Assembly: GCA_963921195.1 (NCBI GenBank)
Contig: OY992536.1
Location: 181,730,995-181,794,994, forward strand
DNA from: Pegoplata infirma
Taxonomy: Eukaryota; Arthropoda; Insecta; Diptera; Anthomyiidae
DNA length: 64,000 bases
Direction of reading: 5' to 3'
Shown here piece by piece: positions 54,261 through 63,925 of the stretch. A program made the translations under genes and the position numbers. How positions within the stretch are numbered: the first letter of the stretch is position 1; every line of letters begins with the position of its first letter. The notes under the pieces are model-generated. The model searched no databases, was not told the DNA's origin, and saw only the letters and a program-made list of their open reading frames with translations.

Positions 54261-55046
54261 TAAATGCATATTTTGTGCATATTTCCAACTTTCAAGTGCA
54301 TATTTTGGCCTAAATTAGCAAAACACAAATTAAAATTTATTTGTTTCAAAAACTATTTTAAATTTTAAAAATTTATTTTGGAAATAAGAAAAATTATTTT
54401 TTTTTTTTTAAATTTTTTTTTATAGATTGTCTTAAGTTCTAAAAAATTTTGCTTAAATAAAGTTTTGAATGTTACTATTTAAACCCGACGTAATTTTTTG
54501 CTTTTTAAGAAGATTTTCCTATGAAAACAAGTTTTTTTTTTGGGCGCATTTAATTTTTTAGTGCATATTTTTAGGTTTCTTAGTGCATATATTGAGTTTT
54601 TAGCGCATATTTTAGGCGAATATTTTCGATTTTTTAGTGCATGAAAATCTCATCCTTAGTAATCACTAAAGTTCCTTTTTGATTAAAATTTCCATTTAAG
54701 AACAAATTTTACAGAAACCAGCTTTAACAAATACGTTTCAAATTTTAAAAAATTTCTTACAGGGTGCCTTTTAAGAAAAAATCTCCAAATCGTTAACTCG
54801 ATCGTGCGACTCGATCAAACAATTTTTAAGAACTTTGGTACTTCACCTTGTTTTTGTAATCACTAGGGATGAGATTTCCATGCAAATGCATGTTTTTTTG
54901 TCGATAGTCTAAAATCGATATCGACCAATTATATTTTCGAATCAAGAAATTTGCGTTAAAATGGCATCGATTTGTTATAAGGGTTCAAGTTGAAAAAATG
55001 CAGAAGAAAAATTGAATTTCTAAAAATTATAGACATTTCTGGTATT

Positions 55047-55093
55047 TCCTATACCGGTTTCAAATACCCCAGTTAATGTCATCATCAGTAGGA
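55047..55093 (-). ncRNA. Hammerhead ribozyme-like motif 3 (stem II weakened)
   Basis: The core, stem I and stem III are as in motif 1. Two changes fall in stem II: ACAC becomes ACAU and GUGU becomes GUAU, giving one C-A mismatch and one U-G wobble. It may cleave poorly. Confidence 0.6.
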
Positions 55094-55468
55094 TTTTAAA
55101 TGTCGGTTTGTCTTGTTAATGAAAACTGTTTTTTATATATGTGAATATTTTTAGTTTCTACAGAATAAATTTTGACAGTTTCCAACAATACAATTCTATT
55201 TCTAGCAATCTCAACCTCACTTCATACTTTCTTTCAACTTTTTTTGTCTCTTACATTATAAGGGATACCAACATGATCTGGAATTGCAGACACAAATGAA
55301 GGAATTTGCATTTTCAGTTTCGGAGACGTGCCTAATGGCGACATATTTTGTCAGTAATTTTATTTGATTTTTTCTGTAAGTACAGATCGAGCACGTGCTC
55401 TAATTATATTTGTTATAAGGGTTCAAGTTGAAGTTGAAGTTCTAAAAATTATAGACATTTCTGGTATT

Positions 55469-55515
55469 TCCTATACCGGTTTCAAACACCCCAGTTAGTG
55501 TCATCATCAGTAGGA
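55469..55515 (-). ncRNA. Hammerhead ribozyme-like motif 4
   Basis: All core and stem elements match motif 2 exactly. It lies 422 bp from motif 3 and 442 bp from motif 5, so it is one full unit away on each side. Confidence 0.7.
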
Positions 55516-55910
55516 TTTTAAATGTTGGTTTGTCTTGTTAATGAAAACTGTTTTTTATATATGTGAATATTTTTAGTTTCTACAGAATAAATTTTGACAG
55601 TTTCCAACACTACAATTCTATTTCTAGCAATCTCAACCTCACTTCATACTTTCTTTCAACTTTTTTGTCTCTTACATTATTTCGCAAGGTTTACCAACAT
55701 GATCTGGAATTGCAGACACAAATGAAGGAATTTGCATTTTCTGTTTCGGAGACGTACCTAAAGGCGACATATTTTGTCAGTAATTTTATTTGATTTTTTC
55801 TGTAAGTACAGATCGAGCACGGGCTCTTATTATATTTGTTATAAGGGTTCAAGTTGAAAAAATGCAGAAGAAAAATTGAATTTTTAAAAATTATAGACAT
55901 TTCTGGTATT

Positions 55911-55957
55911 TCCTATACCGGTTTCAAACACCCCAGTTAGTGTCATCATCAGTAGGA
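55911..55957 (-). ncRNA. Hammerhead ribozyme-like motif 5
   Basis: Identical to motifs 2 and 4 over all 47 bases. It is the first motif that a minus-strand transcript of array A' would contain. Confidence 0.7.
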
Positions 55958-56007
55958 TTTTAAATGTCGGTTTGTCTTGTTAATGAAAACTGTTTTTTAT
56001 ATATGTG

Positions 56008-56700
56008 AATTAAGGGTGTTCTTAACAGTAAGGGAAAAATTTAAAATGTTTTAATTGCTTGGCACTGGGCAGAATTTTGTTCCTTTGTACTAAAAACTTA
56101 ATAATACAAAATTTGAAGTTAATCCGATAACTTAAAGTGGACGCGGAAACGACCTGAAGTTTGAATAACGGATTACAAGGGGAAAAAATGACTTTTAACT
56201 CATTTTCTCAATTTTTTCGACATTTTAAGTTAAGTTTGAATTCAAATGGTTACAGAATTGTGATGTGGAGTACATTATCTTTGTAATAAGGCAACAAAAA
56301 CTAAAATCGGTTAAAAATCAGACAAGTTATTACAACTGCCCCAGGCAACTAGCGTGTGGCAGACCACTTGATCAAAGATTTCGAGTTCAATTTTTGAAAT
56401 TGATTGAAATTATCTACTATAGCAACATTTTTTTATTCTTTCCTTCCCAATGTACTAAGGTGATAGGTATTTTTCATATTGTGTTATGCTAACTTGTTTT
56501 AAATTAATGTTAAAAAGGTCAAAATTTTTCAGTCCTGTTTTCAAATCTCCAATTTTAAATTTTAATTTTTTTTTAGGCAAATAAAATTTAAAAAATCGAC
56601 CATTGGACCATAGAATTTTGTTAAGCACATATAAGGGAATAAAAATTACAAAAATTGTAGACATTCCTTTTTTCATTCGGCTAGTTTAGCGATTTTATTT
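56008..56700 (+). mobile_element. Partial foldback-B copy (one arm plus loop)
   Basis: 'Aaaactaaaatcggttaaaa', 'gcccc', 'ctagcgtgtgg' and 'gaccacttgatcaaag' match the arms of the 2896-5764 foldback. The following loop text ('tttttcatattgtgttatg') is inverted relative to the loop at 3890-3930, as expected if the loop can flip by recombination between the arms. Confidence 0.55.
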
Positions 56701-57012
56701 CGGCGGATTTCGAGATAATAGTGATTTTGGTAACTTTTTTAGCTTTTAGTTAATTTTTTAATTTTTTTTTAACAAACTTCATATGTTTTCTACCGAAATA
56801 CTACAGAATAATATAGAATACTTCAATTCCTTTAATCAGGGCAAAATTAAAATATGAAAAATTGACCCAGTTAAAGGTCAAAGGTCAAATTTGAGAACAA
56901 TTTGAACTTTTAAAGATTAACAATTTTTTTGAGCGGATATTTATGAAACTCCTTGATGTTATTTTAATATGACTAAACATAAATGGTTTATTATTAAAAT
57001 TCGGAAAATTAA

Positions 57013-57111
57013 CTCATACTTTCTATTGGGGTCTATATTCTTTTTATTTAATGGAGAAAATATAAGTATATTATTTCATAGGGTCATATAGACCCCAACA
57101 GCACTTAAGGG
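57013..57111. mobile_element. Small piggyBac-like MITE, 99 bp
   Basis: TTAA flanks both ends (57009-57012, 57112-57115). The right end, inverted, reads CCCTTAAGTGCTGTTGGGGT; the left reads CTCATACTTTCTATTGGGGT. Both then read CTATAT. TTAA targets with CCYT ends fit piggyBac. The left end has diverged. Confidence 0.45.
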
Positions 57112-57520
57112 TTAATGTTCTGAATTTTTATAAGCCATTAATTTTTATATCTTATTAAAATAACATTTAAATTTTTTTTTTATAGATTGTCTCAAGTTCA
57201 AAAAAATCTTGCTTAAATAAAGTTTTGAATGTTACTATTTAAGACGATTTTCCTATGAAAACAAGATTTTTATTGCACATATTTTATTTTTTACTGCATA
57301 TTTTTAGGTTTTTTAGTGCATATTTTTAATTTTTTAGCGCATATTTTAAGCGCATATTTTCGATTGTTTAGTGCATGAAAATCTCATCCCTAGTAATCAC
57401 TAAAGTTCCTTTTTGATTAAAATTCCTATTTTAGAACAAATTTTACAGAAACCGGCACCAAAAAATACATTTCGAATTTTAAAAAGTTTTTAACAGGGTG
57501 CCTTTTAAGAAAAAAATCTC

Positions 57521-58102
57521 CAAATCATGAGTCACCCTATTATTTCAGTTTGTCAAATGAAACTGCATGCAAAAGTGTGAGTATCTTTTGTCTATTATAT
57601 TTTATACAGGAAGAAATTCTATGCGCAATGCGTTTTTTTTTGTGTAGTTTTTATTCTGCAAATAATTTTTAGTTTATTTTTTGTCAGTTAAATTTCAATT
57701 ATTTATTTACACACATAAATAATAGTATTTGTTTTATAAATTTTTTGTGTATATATTTTTTATTTTTTACTATTATTATTATTATTTTCGTCAATTGTGT
57801 TGCACTCAATTCGTAATTGGATTCATTTGTTTTTGTTATTTTGCATTCCATTTAAACAAAATATCAACGACAAAAAATCGCATACAATTTTTTCGTTTAT
57901 TGAAATTGAATAAATAATAGTTTTATTTATTTTGATTGTTTATAATTTATTTTTTGACATACCCTCATATCATACGATGCTGAATATTTTTAATTTGACA
58001 AAAAAAAAAATTTGTAAGATCTCAAACAATTTTTAGAGGAGTGCAGTGCACAGTAGAATTGGTTTTAGCTAAAATGCTAAACTTATTTTTAGTTTTATAT
58101 TT
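57521..58102. other. Unassigned AT-rich DNA
   Basis: No repeat phrase, splice pair or RNA gene is supported here. Confidence 0.4.
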
Positions 58103-59042
58103 GAATGTACATATGTGTGGAACAAGGTGCTAAAATCCAATTTTTAGAAATCGCGTTATTTGGCAAAATCGTGCCTTCCTACAATAGTTCGACCTATTTG
58201 TTAACAAATTTGTTAAACAATTGATCGTTTTCTGTCATAAAAATGGCCTTAAAAGTTCAATTTTAACTATTTTTGGGAATATTTTATATTTTTTGCCGGA
58301 TACTAACATGTGTTTTGCAATTAAACTAAAGGTCACGTATTTAAATTTTTACATGTGAGATGGTTAACGTGTAGAAAACATCCTAGTCTTTAACTACTGC
58401 CCATTGGTTTGGCAAAAAACGCTTTTTTATCTTATCTATCGATAGTTAAAGCGTAAACTGGAAAAAGGTGCTATATCCATATATAAACATTATATTGTTT
58501 TACGTAATTCTAAGGGTGGATTTTGATAATCTATCAAGTTTTTAAGTTCAAACTTTAAAATTTAGTGTTAAGTATCTTATATCAAAACGTGTGCAAATTT
58601 TTTAACCCATTATGGGAAGAGTTGTTTAAAATAAACCATATAGCAGTTATTTTTTTTTGTTAAATTAGCTGCTTTTTACTACTTTTATATAAAAATGATT
58701 ACTGCCGGACCCCGTCTAAATTTTGCAGTATTCATCACGCTAAATTTAAATTTTTAAAAAATAACACAAAAAACTTAAAACAAATGTATTGAAATTCCTA
58801 GTAGAAATTGTAACATAGCACCTTATTCCACTAGAACAAAACTTCACATGCATTTTTTTCTTACTTTCGCTCATTTGTTTTTAATGAAATTCTGTACATA
58901 GATGCATATGGTCCATCTTCGTCGAGCTGCAGAAAGAAATTTAAAAAAGTTATTTTTTTTCGCGACTTATTTAGTTTTTTGCTTCTCCTGAAAAATTTGG
59001 TTTTTGGATTATAGCACCTTGTTCCACACCCACATTCATTTA
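58103..59042. mobile_element. TIR element (GTGTGGAACAAGGTGCTA ends)
   Basis: GTGTGGAACAAGGTGCTAAA at 58115 and its complement near 59010-59029 form inverted ends, extended outward by 'gaatgt'/'acattc'. 'Ggaaaaaggtgctatatcc' inside is a partial third copy. No TSD is certain and no ORF is intact. Confidence 0.55.
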
Positions 59043-59116
59043 TTGTAATTTGAGCACATTTTATTTTCAAATTTTTTAAACGTTAGTTCCATTAAAAAAA
59101 ACACAGAAAGTGTTAA

Positions 59117-59457
59117 ACAAGTAGAAAAGTTAAATTCGACATGGCCGAATTTACGAATACCCTCCACAATGCCCTTTTTAAGTGATATTAAATTTTCTAA
59201 CGTGAAAAAATAACATTTTTGATTAAAAATATTTTATTTTGTGTAAAAAAACTTTTTTTTTAAGTAATTTTCGAAAAAAAAAAATAATTTAATAAATATT
59301 TTTTTGAGTGTTAAATTTTTTTTAAGTGTAAAATTTTTTTCGAGTGTATTTCTTTTTTTTTAGTCTTAAAATATTTTTGAGTGACAAAAATACGTTGTAA
59401 AATATTTTTGTGCCTTACCAATGTTTTTAAAACAGGTTTAACGAGTTTTCAACACGC
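59117..59457 (-). mobile_element. 3' half of a mini-me-like element
   Basis: 'Aagtagaaaagttaaattcg' and 'ggccgaatttacgaatacc' mark the 3' end. It runs to 'aacgagttttcaacacg' and is cut there by a family-G repeat. Confidence 0.7.
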
Positions 59458-59827
59458 ACAGAAAAAAATAAAAAAAATATTTGAGTAATATTAAGTAAAA
59501 AATTACTCAATTTTGCACCATTAAACGATTTAATTGTATTTAGTAAACTTTTAATAAAAATTTATTAAATGTTTACCAAAAAATTTTAGTAAATTTTTAA
59601 TTGACACAATTAAAACTTTATTCAAAATTTTTAGTTTTTTAACTGTTTAATTTTGTCAAGTACAAATTTTTCCAAAATTTATCAATTTATATTTTTTAAA
59701 AGTTTAGAAAAGTTTTAAATTTTGTTACAAAAAAATCTAAAAACTTGTTTTTTCAAACTTTACCAAACATATTTATGTCTCAAAGACATAGGAACATTTT
59801 TTAAAGACGATTACAAACTTTCATTAC
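59458..59827. repeat. Family-G repeat
   Basis: 'Cacagaaaaaaataaaa', 'aaattactcaattttgcacc', 'attgacacaattaaaac' and 'gtctcaaagacatagg' match 34920-35330, 35980-36045 and 51465-51985. Direct and inverted halves suggest an imperfect foldback. Family unknown. Confidence 0.5.
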
Positions 59828-61096
59828 ATATTCCACACCAAATGTCCAGCGAAAAAAATTACATTTGTACCGCAAACTTCTGAATAGGTTTTATGGATAG
59901 CCCTATATGGAATTTAAAAAATTGCGTTTTTGGTTTTTGAGTTTTTCAAAAACTGGGCTTAGGAGGCGGGGTCAAATATTGGAAAAATGGTCAAAATTGT
60001 GGCGAGTTGCCTTGATTAAATATTTATTACATTTAAACGGAATGCACCACAATGTTAAAAATTTACATACTTATATAGTTATGTATGGGCTATCGATTAA
60101 ATGTTTTTTTTTGGAAAATTTTCAGAACCCGCTTTGAAATTTTCCATTTTTTAAAAAGTCAATTTAGCAAAAATCCGGACACTTTTTTTTAGAGTTTAAA
60201 TGTTTGCCCATCCACACAAAAAAATTGAGACACGCGTGTTTCGTTTTTTTCGAGAAAATAGCATTTAAATTTCATAACAATTTAGTAATTTGCTTGTATT
60301 TTCTTATTGCAACAGAGCGTATGAGTAATATTTATGCAATTAATAATACTCATTCGCAACTTTAAAACAAGAAAATACAAGCAAATTACAAAATTGTTAT
60401 GAAATTTAAAATTCAAATGCGATTTTCTTGAAAAAAAAAACTAAAAACACATGTGTGCATTTTTTTGTGTGGATAGACAAACATCCAAACTTTAAAAAGA
60501 AAAATTAGAAAAAAAAGTGGCCGGATTTTTGATAAATTGACTTAAAAAAAAAAGTGAAATTTTATAACGGGTTCTGAAAATAAAAAAAAAAAAAAAATCG
60601 ATAGCCCATACAAAACTATACAAAAATGTAAATTTTCAGATTGTGGTACATTCCATTTTAATTTTATAAATATTTAAACAAGGCAACTTGACACAAATTT
60701 TACCATTTTTCCAATATTTAACCAAGCATATTACAAAATTGTTATGAAATTTAATATTCAAATGCGATTTTCTTGAAAAAAAGAAAAACATATATCTGAT
60801 TTTTTTTTTGTGTGGGTAGACAAACATCTAAACTTTAAAAAATAGTTTAAAAAAAGTGGCCGGATTTTTGATAAATTTACTTTTTTTAAAATATAAAATT
60901 TCAGAACGGGTTCTGAAAATTTTCCAAAAAAAATTAATCAATAGCCCATACAAAATTATACAAGAATGTAAATTTTTGAAAAATTGAAAAACCAAAAACA
61001 CAATTTTCTTAGTTCCATTTAGGACAATTCATTCAACCTATTCAGAAATTCACGGGACACATTTTTTTCTGAAGCTGGACATTTGGTGTGGAATAT
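59828..61096. mobile_element. Foldback element, 1.27 kb
   Basis: Perfect 23-bp ends, ATATTCCACACCAAATGTCC plus AGC, appear at 59828-59850 and inverted at 61074-61096. Long imperfect arms follow: 'aaatccggacac', 'tttcagaacccg', 'atagcccatacaaa' and 'acacaaaaaaatt' recur in both orientations, with an extra partial arm copy at 60480-60830. No ORF. Confidence 0.65.
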
Positions 61097-61129
61097 CTCA
61101 TATATAGCATCTAAAATATTTTCCTCACA

Positions 61130-61560
61130 GAAAGAAAGGGTTTCAGATTCTGAGATTTTTTTTTTTGTATAAAAGAAGTGTCAGATTTTGAGACTCGGAC
61201 TTCATGCAGAAAATGTTTCAGATTCTGAGATATTCTTCGTATAGAAATAGTCATATGTTCTGCGCCATTTTTCGTATAGGAAAAGTCTTATTTTTCATAT
61301 AGAAAAAGGGTTTCAGATTCTGATACATTTTTCGTATAGAAAAGTCTCTGATAGAAAAAGTTTAAAATTTTGAGCAAACGTCTCTGATAGAAAAATATTC
61401 AGATTCATTTCATATGTTCGAGTCGTTTTTCGTATAGAAACTGTATCATATTCTGATATATTTTTTTACAGAAAACGTCTCAGCTTCTAAAATATTTTTC
61501 CCGAAGAAAAAGTCTTAGATTCTGATATTTCCAAGAAACTTTCTTAAATGAAAATTACAA
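61130..61560. repeat. Degenerate tandem repeat (tcagattctgag / tttttcgtatagaaa)
   Basis: 'Tcagattctga(g/t)a', '(t)tttttcgtatagaaa' and 'aagtctc' alternate at roughly 40-50 bp for about nine rounds. Same family as 1-330. Confidence 0.6.
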
Positions 61561-61682
61561 AGTTTCAGGTTTTGTTTTTTTTTTTTCATAAAAAAGACTT
61601 AGGGCGTATTTTACAGTCTGAACTAAGTTCTAACTTAAGTAAAATCTTACTTAAGATTTATTTAAGTATTTTTTATTACTTA

Positions 61683-62940
61683 AGGTTGATTTACATGTTA
61701 ACTACCCTTGACCACCCTTATCTTCTATTTCCCAGTATTGTAAGATAACAATTGAATAGTTCATGCGAATAAAGACGAATAGACCATTTGTAGAATTTTA
61801 CAGGGGACAATAAAAACGCAGGAAACGGTTAAAAAATAATATTTTTGTCAACTTTTTGGTATTAGCTTAAAGGTTTAAGTCACATCTACCTATATACAAA
61901 AGTTTAGTAAGGTATTCGAAAGAGAACTTGCCAAAAATTGGACTTAAATTTTTTGCTTAAATGGAAAAAGGGCGAATATCCAAAAAATGTATTGAAATTT
62001 GAATAAAAATGTGTTATTTTGCAGCAGATTTTGACTACATTTTCACGAGACTTGCAAAACTTGACGAACTATGGTTGGTATTTGTTTGTAACACTTTAAG
62101 GACTTCGAGGATACACTATTTAAGGATTGCAAGGACATGCAAAAAAAAAATTTTTTAATTTTTTTTTTTAATATTCCTGCCTTTTGATGCAGTAATAATT
62201 CTTTATGACACTAAATACATTTTTAGAAATAATAATATTAACCCTTGACTGCATATTACGATGTAACATAAAAGGACGTGAAAAAATTTTTGTATTTTAT
62301 TCCTGACATTGGATGCACTATTAACACTAATTTGTTTGTATGTGCTAAGATTGTTTTTTTTGTGTACAATTTCAAATTTTAGCTAATATCAATTTTAAAC
62401 TCGCAGCTAAATAATTTTTATATAATATTTTGTTAAGGATGGATATTCGCCCTTTTTGCTTTCCACACTTTAAAGTCTTATAACTTAAGAACGGTAAAAT
62501 TTTTTGCCAATATAATAAGTGTGGTTTGTTCCTCGTAATGTTCTTTTAACACATTGTTACCGAAAGTAAAATTTGTGTATGTTTTTGTGTTGTATTTAAT
62601 CAAAATTGTGCGTTAAATCACTCCCAATTTAAACAAAAATATAAAAAAATACGAATTATTGCTCTTTTAAAGTCATTTTTTTAGCCTTAAAAGTCAAAAT
62701 TTCCCCAAAATTTCTGCATAGGATTGTAGGGCTCTGCTAATAAAATGCATTTATGCAAAAAAACGTGTTTGCGAAAAAGTGGTCTATTCGTCCTTATTCG
62801 CATGAACTATTCAATTGTCAAATTCAAATAATTTTTCATACAAAATTATTTAAACCCAGCAAATCGTATCACCAATACTGGGAAATAATAGATAAGGGTG
62901 TTCAAGGGTAGTTAACATGTAAACTGCCCTTTAAGTTAAA
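61683..62940. mobile_element. Harbinger-like MITE (family K), split by a TIR element
   Basis: AGGTTGATTTACATGTTAAC and, inverted, AGGGCAGTTTACATGTTAAC are flanked by TTA. 'Tacccttgaccacccttatc' and its complement extend the arms to about 60 bp. It is split at 61755. Without that insertion it is ~195 bp, matching the intact 185-bp copy at 63299. Confidence 0.65.
61755..62811. mobile_element. TIR element (AATAGTTCATGCG ends) in a family-K MITE
   Basis: AATAGTTCATGCGAATAAAG, then ACGAATAGACCA, recurs inverted at the right with one mismatch (32 bp). A CAATTG duplication (61749-61754, 62812-62817) flanks it. 'Aaagggcgaatatcc' at 61967 recurs inverted at 62442. The coding content is not recognised. 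Confidence 0.6.
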
Positions 62941-63134
62941 TTCGATTTTTCGGTTTGTTCTTAAGTTAAAAAGAAAATATTCTAAAAATATGGTAACACA
63001 AGGTATTTATATTGATTTGACAAATCAAAAAGAATAAAAAAAAAAAATAAAATAATAAAAATATACAAAACAAAAATTATGTGAAATAACGAAAAATCAC
63101 ACAAATTATGTATTTTCCGTTAAAATCTTCCACC

Positions 63135-63518
63135 GTGGGTATTGTTAGAACCATAACAATTAAGAACGCGGCTAAGGGCATCAATAAAAAATACTCCACC
63201 CGCTTTATTTCGGATTTGCACACTAACAATCGTCTCTATGAAAAGGTTGCTGTTATTTCCACCAAAACTTTTTTCGGGTACGATTGCCGATTATGTTAAG
63301 CTTGATTTACACGTTAACTACCCTTGACTACCCTTATCTACTATTTCCCAGTATTGGAGGATAGCAATTGTCAAATTCAAATAATTTTTCATACAAAATT
63401 ATTTAAACCCGGCAAACCGTATCACCAATACTGGGAAATAGTAGATAAGGGTGGTCAAGGGTAGTTAACGTGTAAACTGCCCTTTACCTATTTGATAGGC
63501 CATCTCCGCCACTCTTAA
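63135..63518 (+). pseudogene. RpS17: Ribosomal protein S17 pseudogene, split by a MITE
   Basis: The frame from 63135 reads VGIVRTITIKNAAKGINKKY, then STRFISDLHTNNRLYEKVAV and ISTK. This aligns over its length with the conserved eS17 N-terminus (MGRVRT...KKAAK...EKYYTRL...DFHTNKR..EE.AIIP.K). The ATG is now GTG. After a frameshift, 'IADYV' follows (63283-63297), then a 185-bp MITE (63299-63483), then 'TYLIGHLRHS' (63485-63514), matching the eS17 segment IAGYVTHLMGRLRHS. The absence of introns across this stretch suggests a processed copy. It cannot make a functional protein. Confidence 0.8.
63299..63483. mobile_element. Harbinger-like MITE (family K), intact 185-bp copy
   Basis: AGCTTGATTTACACGTTAAC and, inverted, AGGGCAGTTTACACGTTAAC with a TTA duplication (63296-63298, 63484-63486). 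The arms are ~60 bp and near-perfect, leaving a ~65-bp centre. It is inserted in the RpS17 pseudogene. Confidence 0.75.
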
Positions 63519-63538
63519 ATTAGGTATTTCCTATTGTT

Positions 63539-63568
63539 GGAAATAACAGCAACCTTTTCACGGAGACG
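63539..63568 (-). pseudogene. RpS17: Inverted fragment of the RpS17 pseudogene
   Basis: On the minus strand it reads RLREKVAVIS, the equivalent of RLYEKVAVIS at 63228-63260 of the plus-strand copy, differing at about two of 30 bases. This suggests a small inverted duplication. Confidence 0.55.
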
Positions 63569-63582
63569 TTTAAATGATACAT

Positions 63583-63718
63583 GGACAATCAGACGGACGG
63601 ACATTATATCAGTATTCTTAAATGTGGGTCTGTGACAAATAATTCGGGTAATTACAATTTTCATCACATACTCATTATACCCTGTACCTCAGAGTGGTGT
63701 AGGTTATAATCACTCAAT
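63583..63718 (-). repeat. Mini-me subfamily III 5' fragment
   Basis: 'Cagacggacggacat' (GTCY tract, minus), 'gtctgtgacaaataattc' and 'cattataccctgtacctc' then 'gagtggtgtaggttataat' give, on the minus strand, a hairpin 5' end, core and short GTCC tract. Only the first ~135 bp remain. Confidence 0.5.
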
Positions 63719-63748
63719 TGCTCTTCTTTTCCATTATATTCATTTGCC

Positions 63749-63925
63749 TTGGGTCTTGTTAGAACCAAAATGACCAAGCCGCTGAAGTAATCATTGAAAA
63801 ATGATTCAACCGCTTGACTTCAGATTTGCACACCAACAAACGTTTTTATTATTTTCAACTAAATCTTAAGGAAAAAGATTGAATGTTACCAATTTGATAG
63901 GTCATCTCCGCCAATCTCAAATTCC
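63749..63925 (+). pseudogene. RpS17: Second ribosomal protein S17 pseudogene
   Basis: It reads LGLVRTKMTKPLK, then after a frame change VIIEK-stop-FNRLTSDLHTNKRFY, then, after a deleted middle, LIGHLRQSQI. These match the eS17 segments GRVRTKTVKKAAK, VIIEKYYTRLTLDFHTNKR and MGRLRHSQV (recalled). The start ATG is TTG, there are at least two frame changes, and a central part is missing. A pyrimidine-rich 'ctcttcttttcc' 25 bp upstream may be the remnant of a TOP-like 5' leader. Confidence 0.8.

Larger units (their letters stand above)
51051..54658. mobile_element. hAT-like MITE (TGCATATTTT family) hosting nested elements, copy A
   Basis: TAGGGATGAGATTTCCATGC at the left and CTCATCCTTA at the right are flanked by a perfect 8-bp TSD, GTAATCAC (51043-51050, 54659-54666). 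It encloses a second hAT-like element (51169-52248), the ribozyme-bearing array (52257-53271) and a Mutator-like foldback (53272-54155). Confidence 0.75.
50975..54785. repeat. Tandem duplicated block, copy A
   Basis: 'Aaatcgttaa' and 'cgtgcgactcgatcaaac' at the left, and 'agggtgccttttaagaaaaa' at the right, recur in copy A' (54786-57520). Both blocks contain the same hAT-like element with the same TSD and the same ribozyme-bearing units. Later insertions differ between the blocks. Confidence 0.65.
54974..56007 (-). repeat. Ribozyme-bearing ~440-bp tandem unit array, copy A'
   Basis: Units begin at 'gttataagggttcaag': 54974, 55412 and 55838 (438 bp, 426 bp, then a 170-bp partial). The 426-bp unit lost part of 'aaaaatgcagaagaaaaa'. 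Three hammerhead-like motifs sit at the same position in each unit. The array meets the host hAT element at a shared 'tttgttataag'. Confidence 0.8.
54864..57392. mobile_element. hAT-like MITE (TGCATATTTT family), copy A'
   Basis: TAGGGATGAGATTTCCATGC left end and CTCATCCCTA right end, with an 8-bp TSD, GTAATCAC. The left ~110 bp and the right ~220 bp of the element remain around the nested array (54974-56007), a foldback-B piece and a small piggyBac-like MITE. Confidence 0.7.
54786..57520. repeat. Tandem duplicated block, copy A'
   Basis: The second copy of the 50975-54785 block has the same hAT TSD (GTAATCAC at 54856-54863 and 57393-57400). It has more ribozyme units (three) and a foldback-B piece, and lacks the 51169 and 53272 insertions. 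Confidence 0.65.

Noticed and set aside
52846..55793. Repeated ORFs reading LTLFRKGYQHDLELQTQMKE in the ~440-bp units
   Set aside because: They lie in the ribozyme-bearing repeat, begin without a good start context, and one copy is broken. Treated as part of a non-coding repeat, although constraint could be tested.
57560..57595. A start exon (ATGAAACTGCATGCAAAA followed by a GTGAGT donor)
   Set aside because: No acceptor giving an open continuation was found downstream, and the frame is too short to judge.
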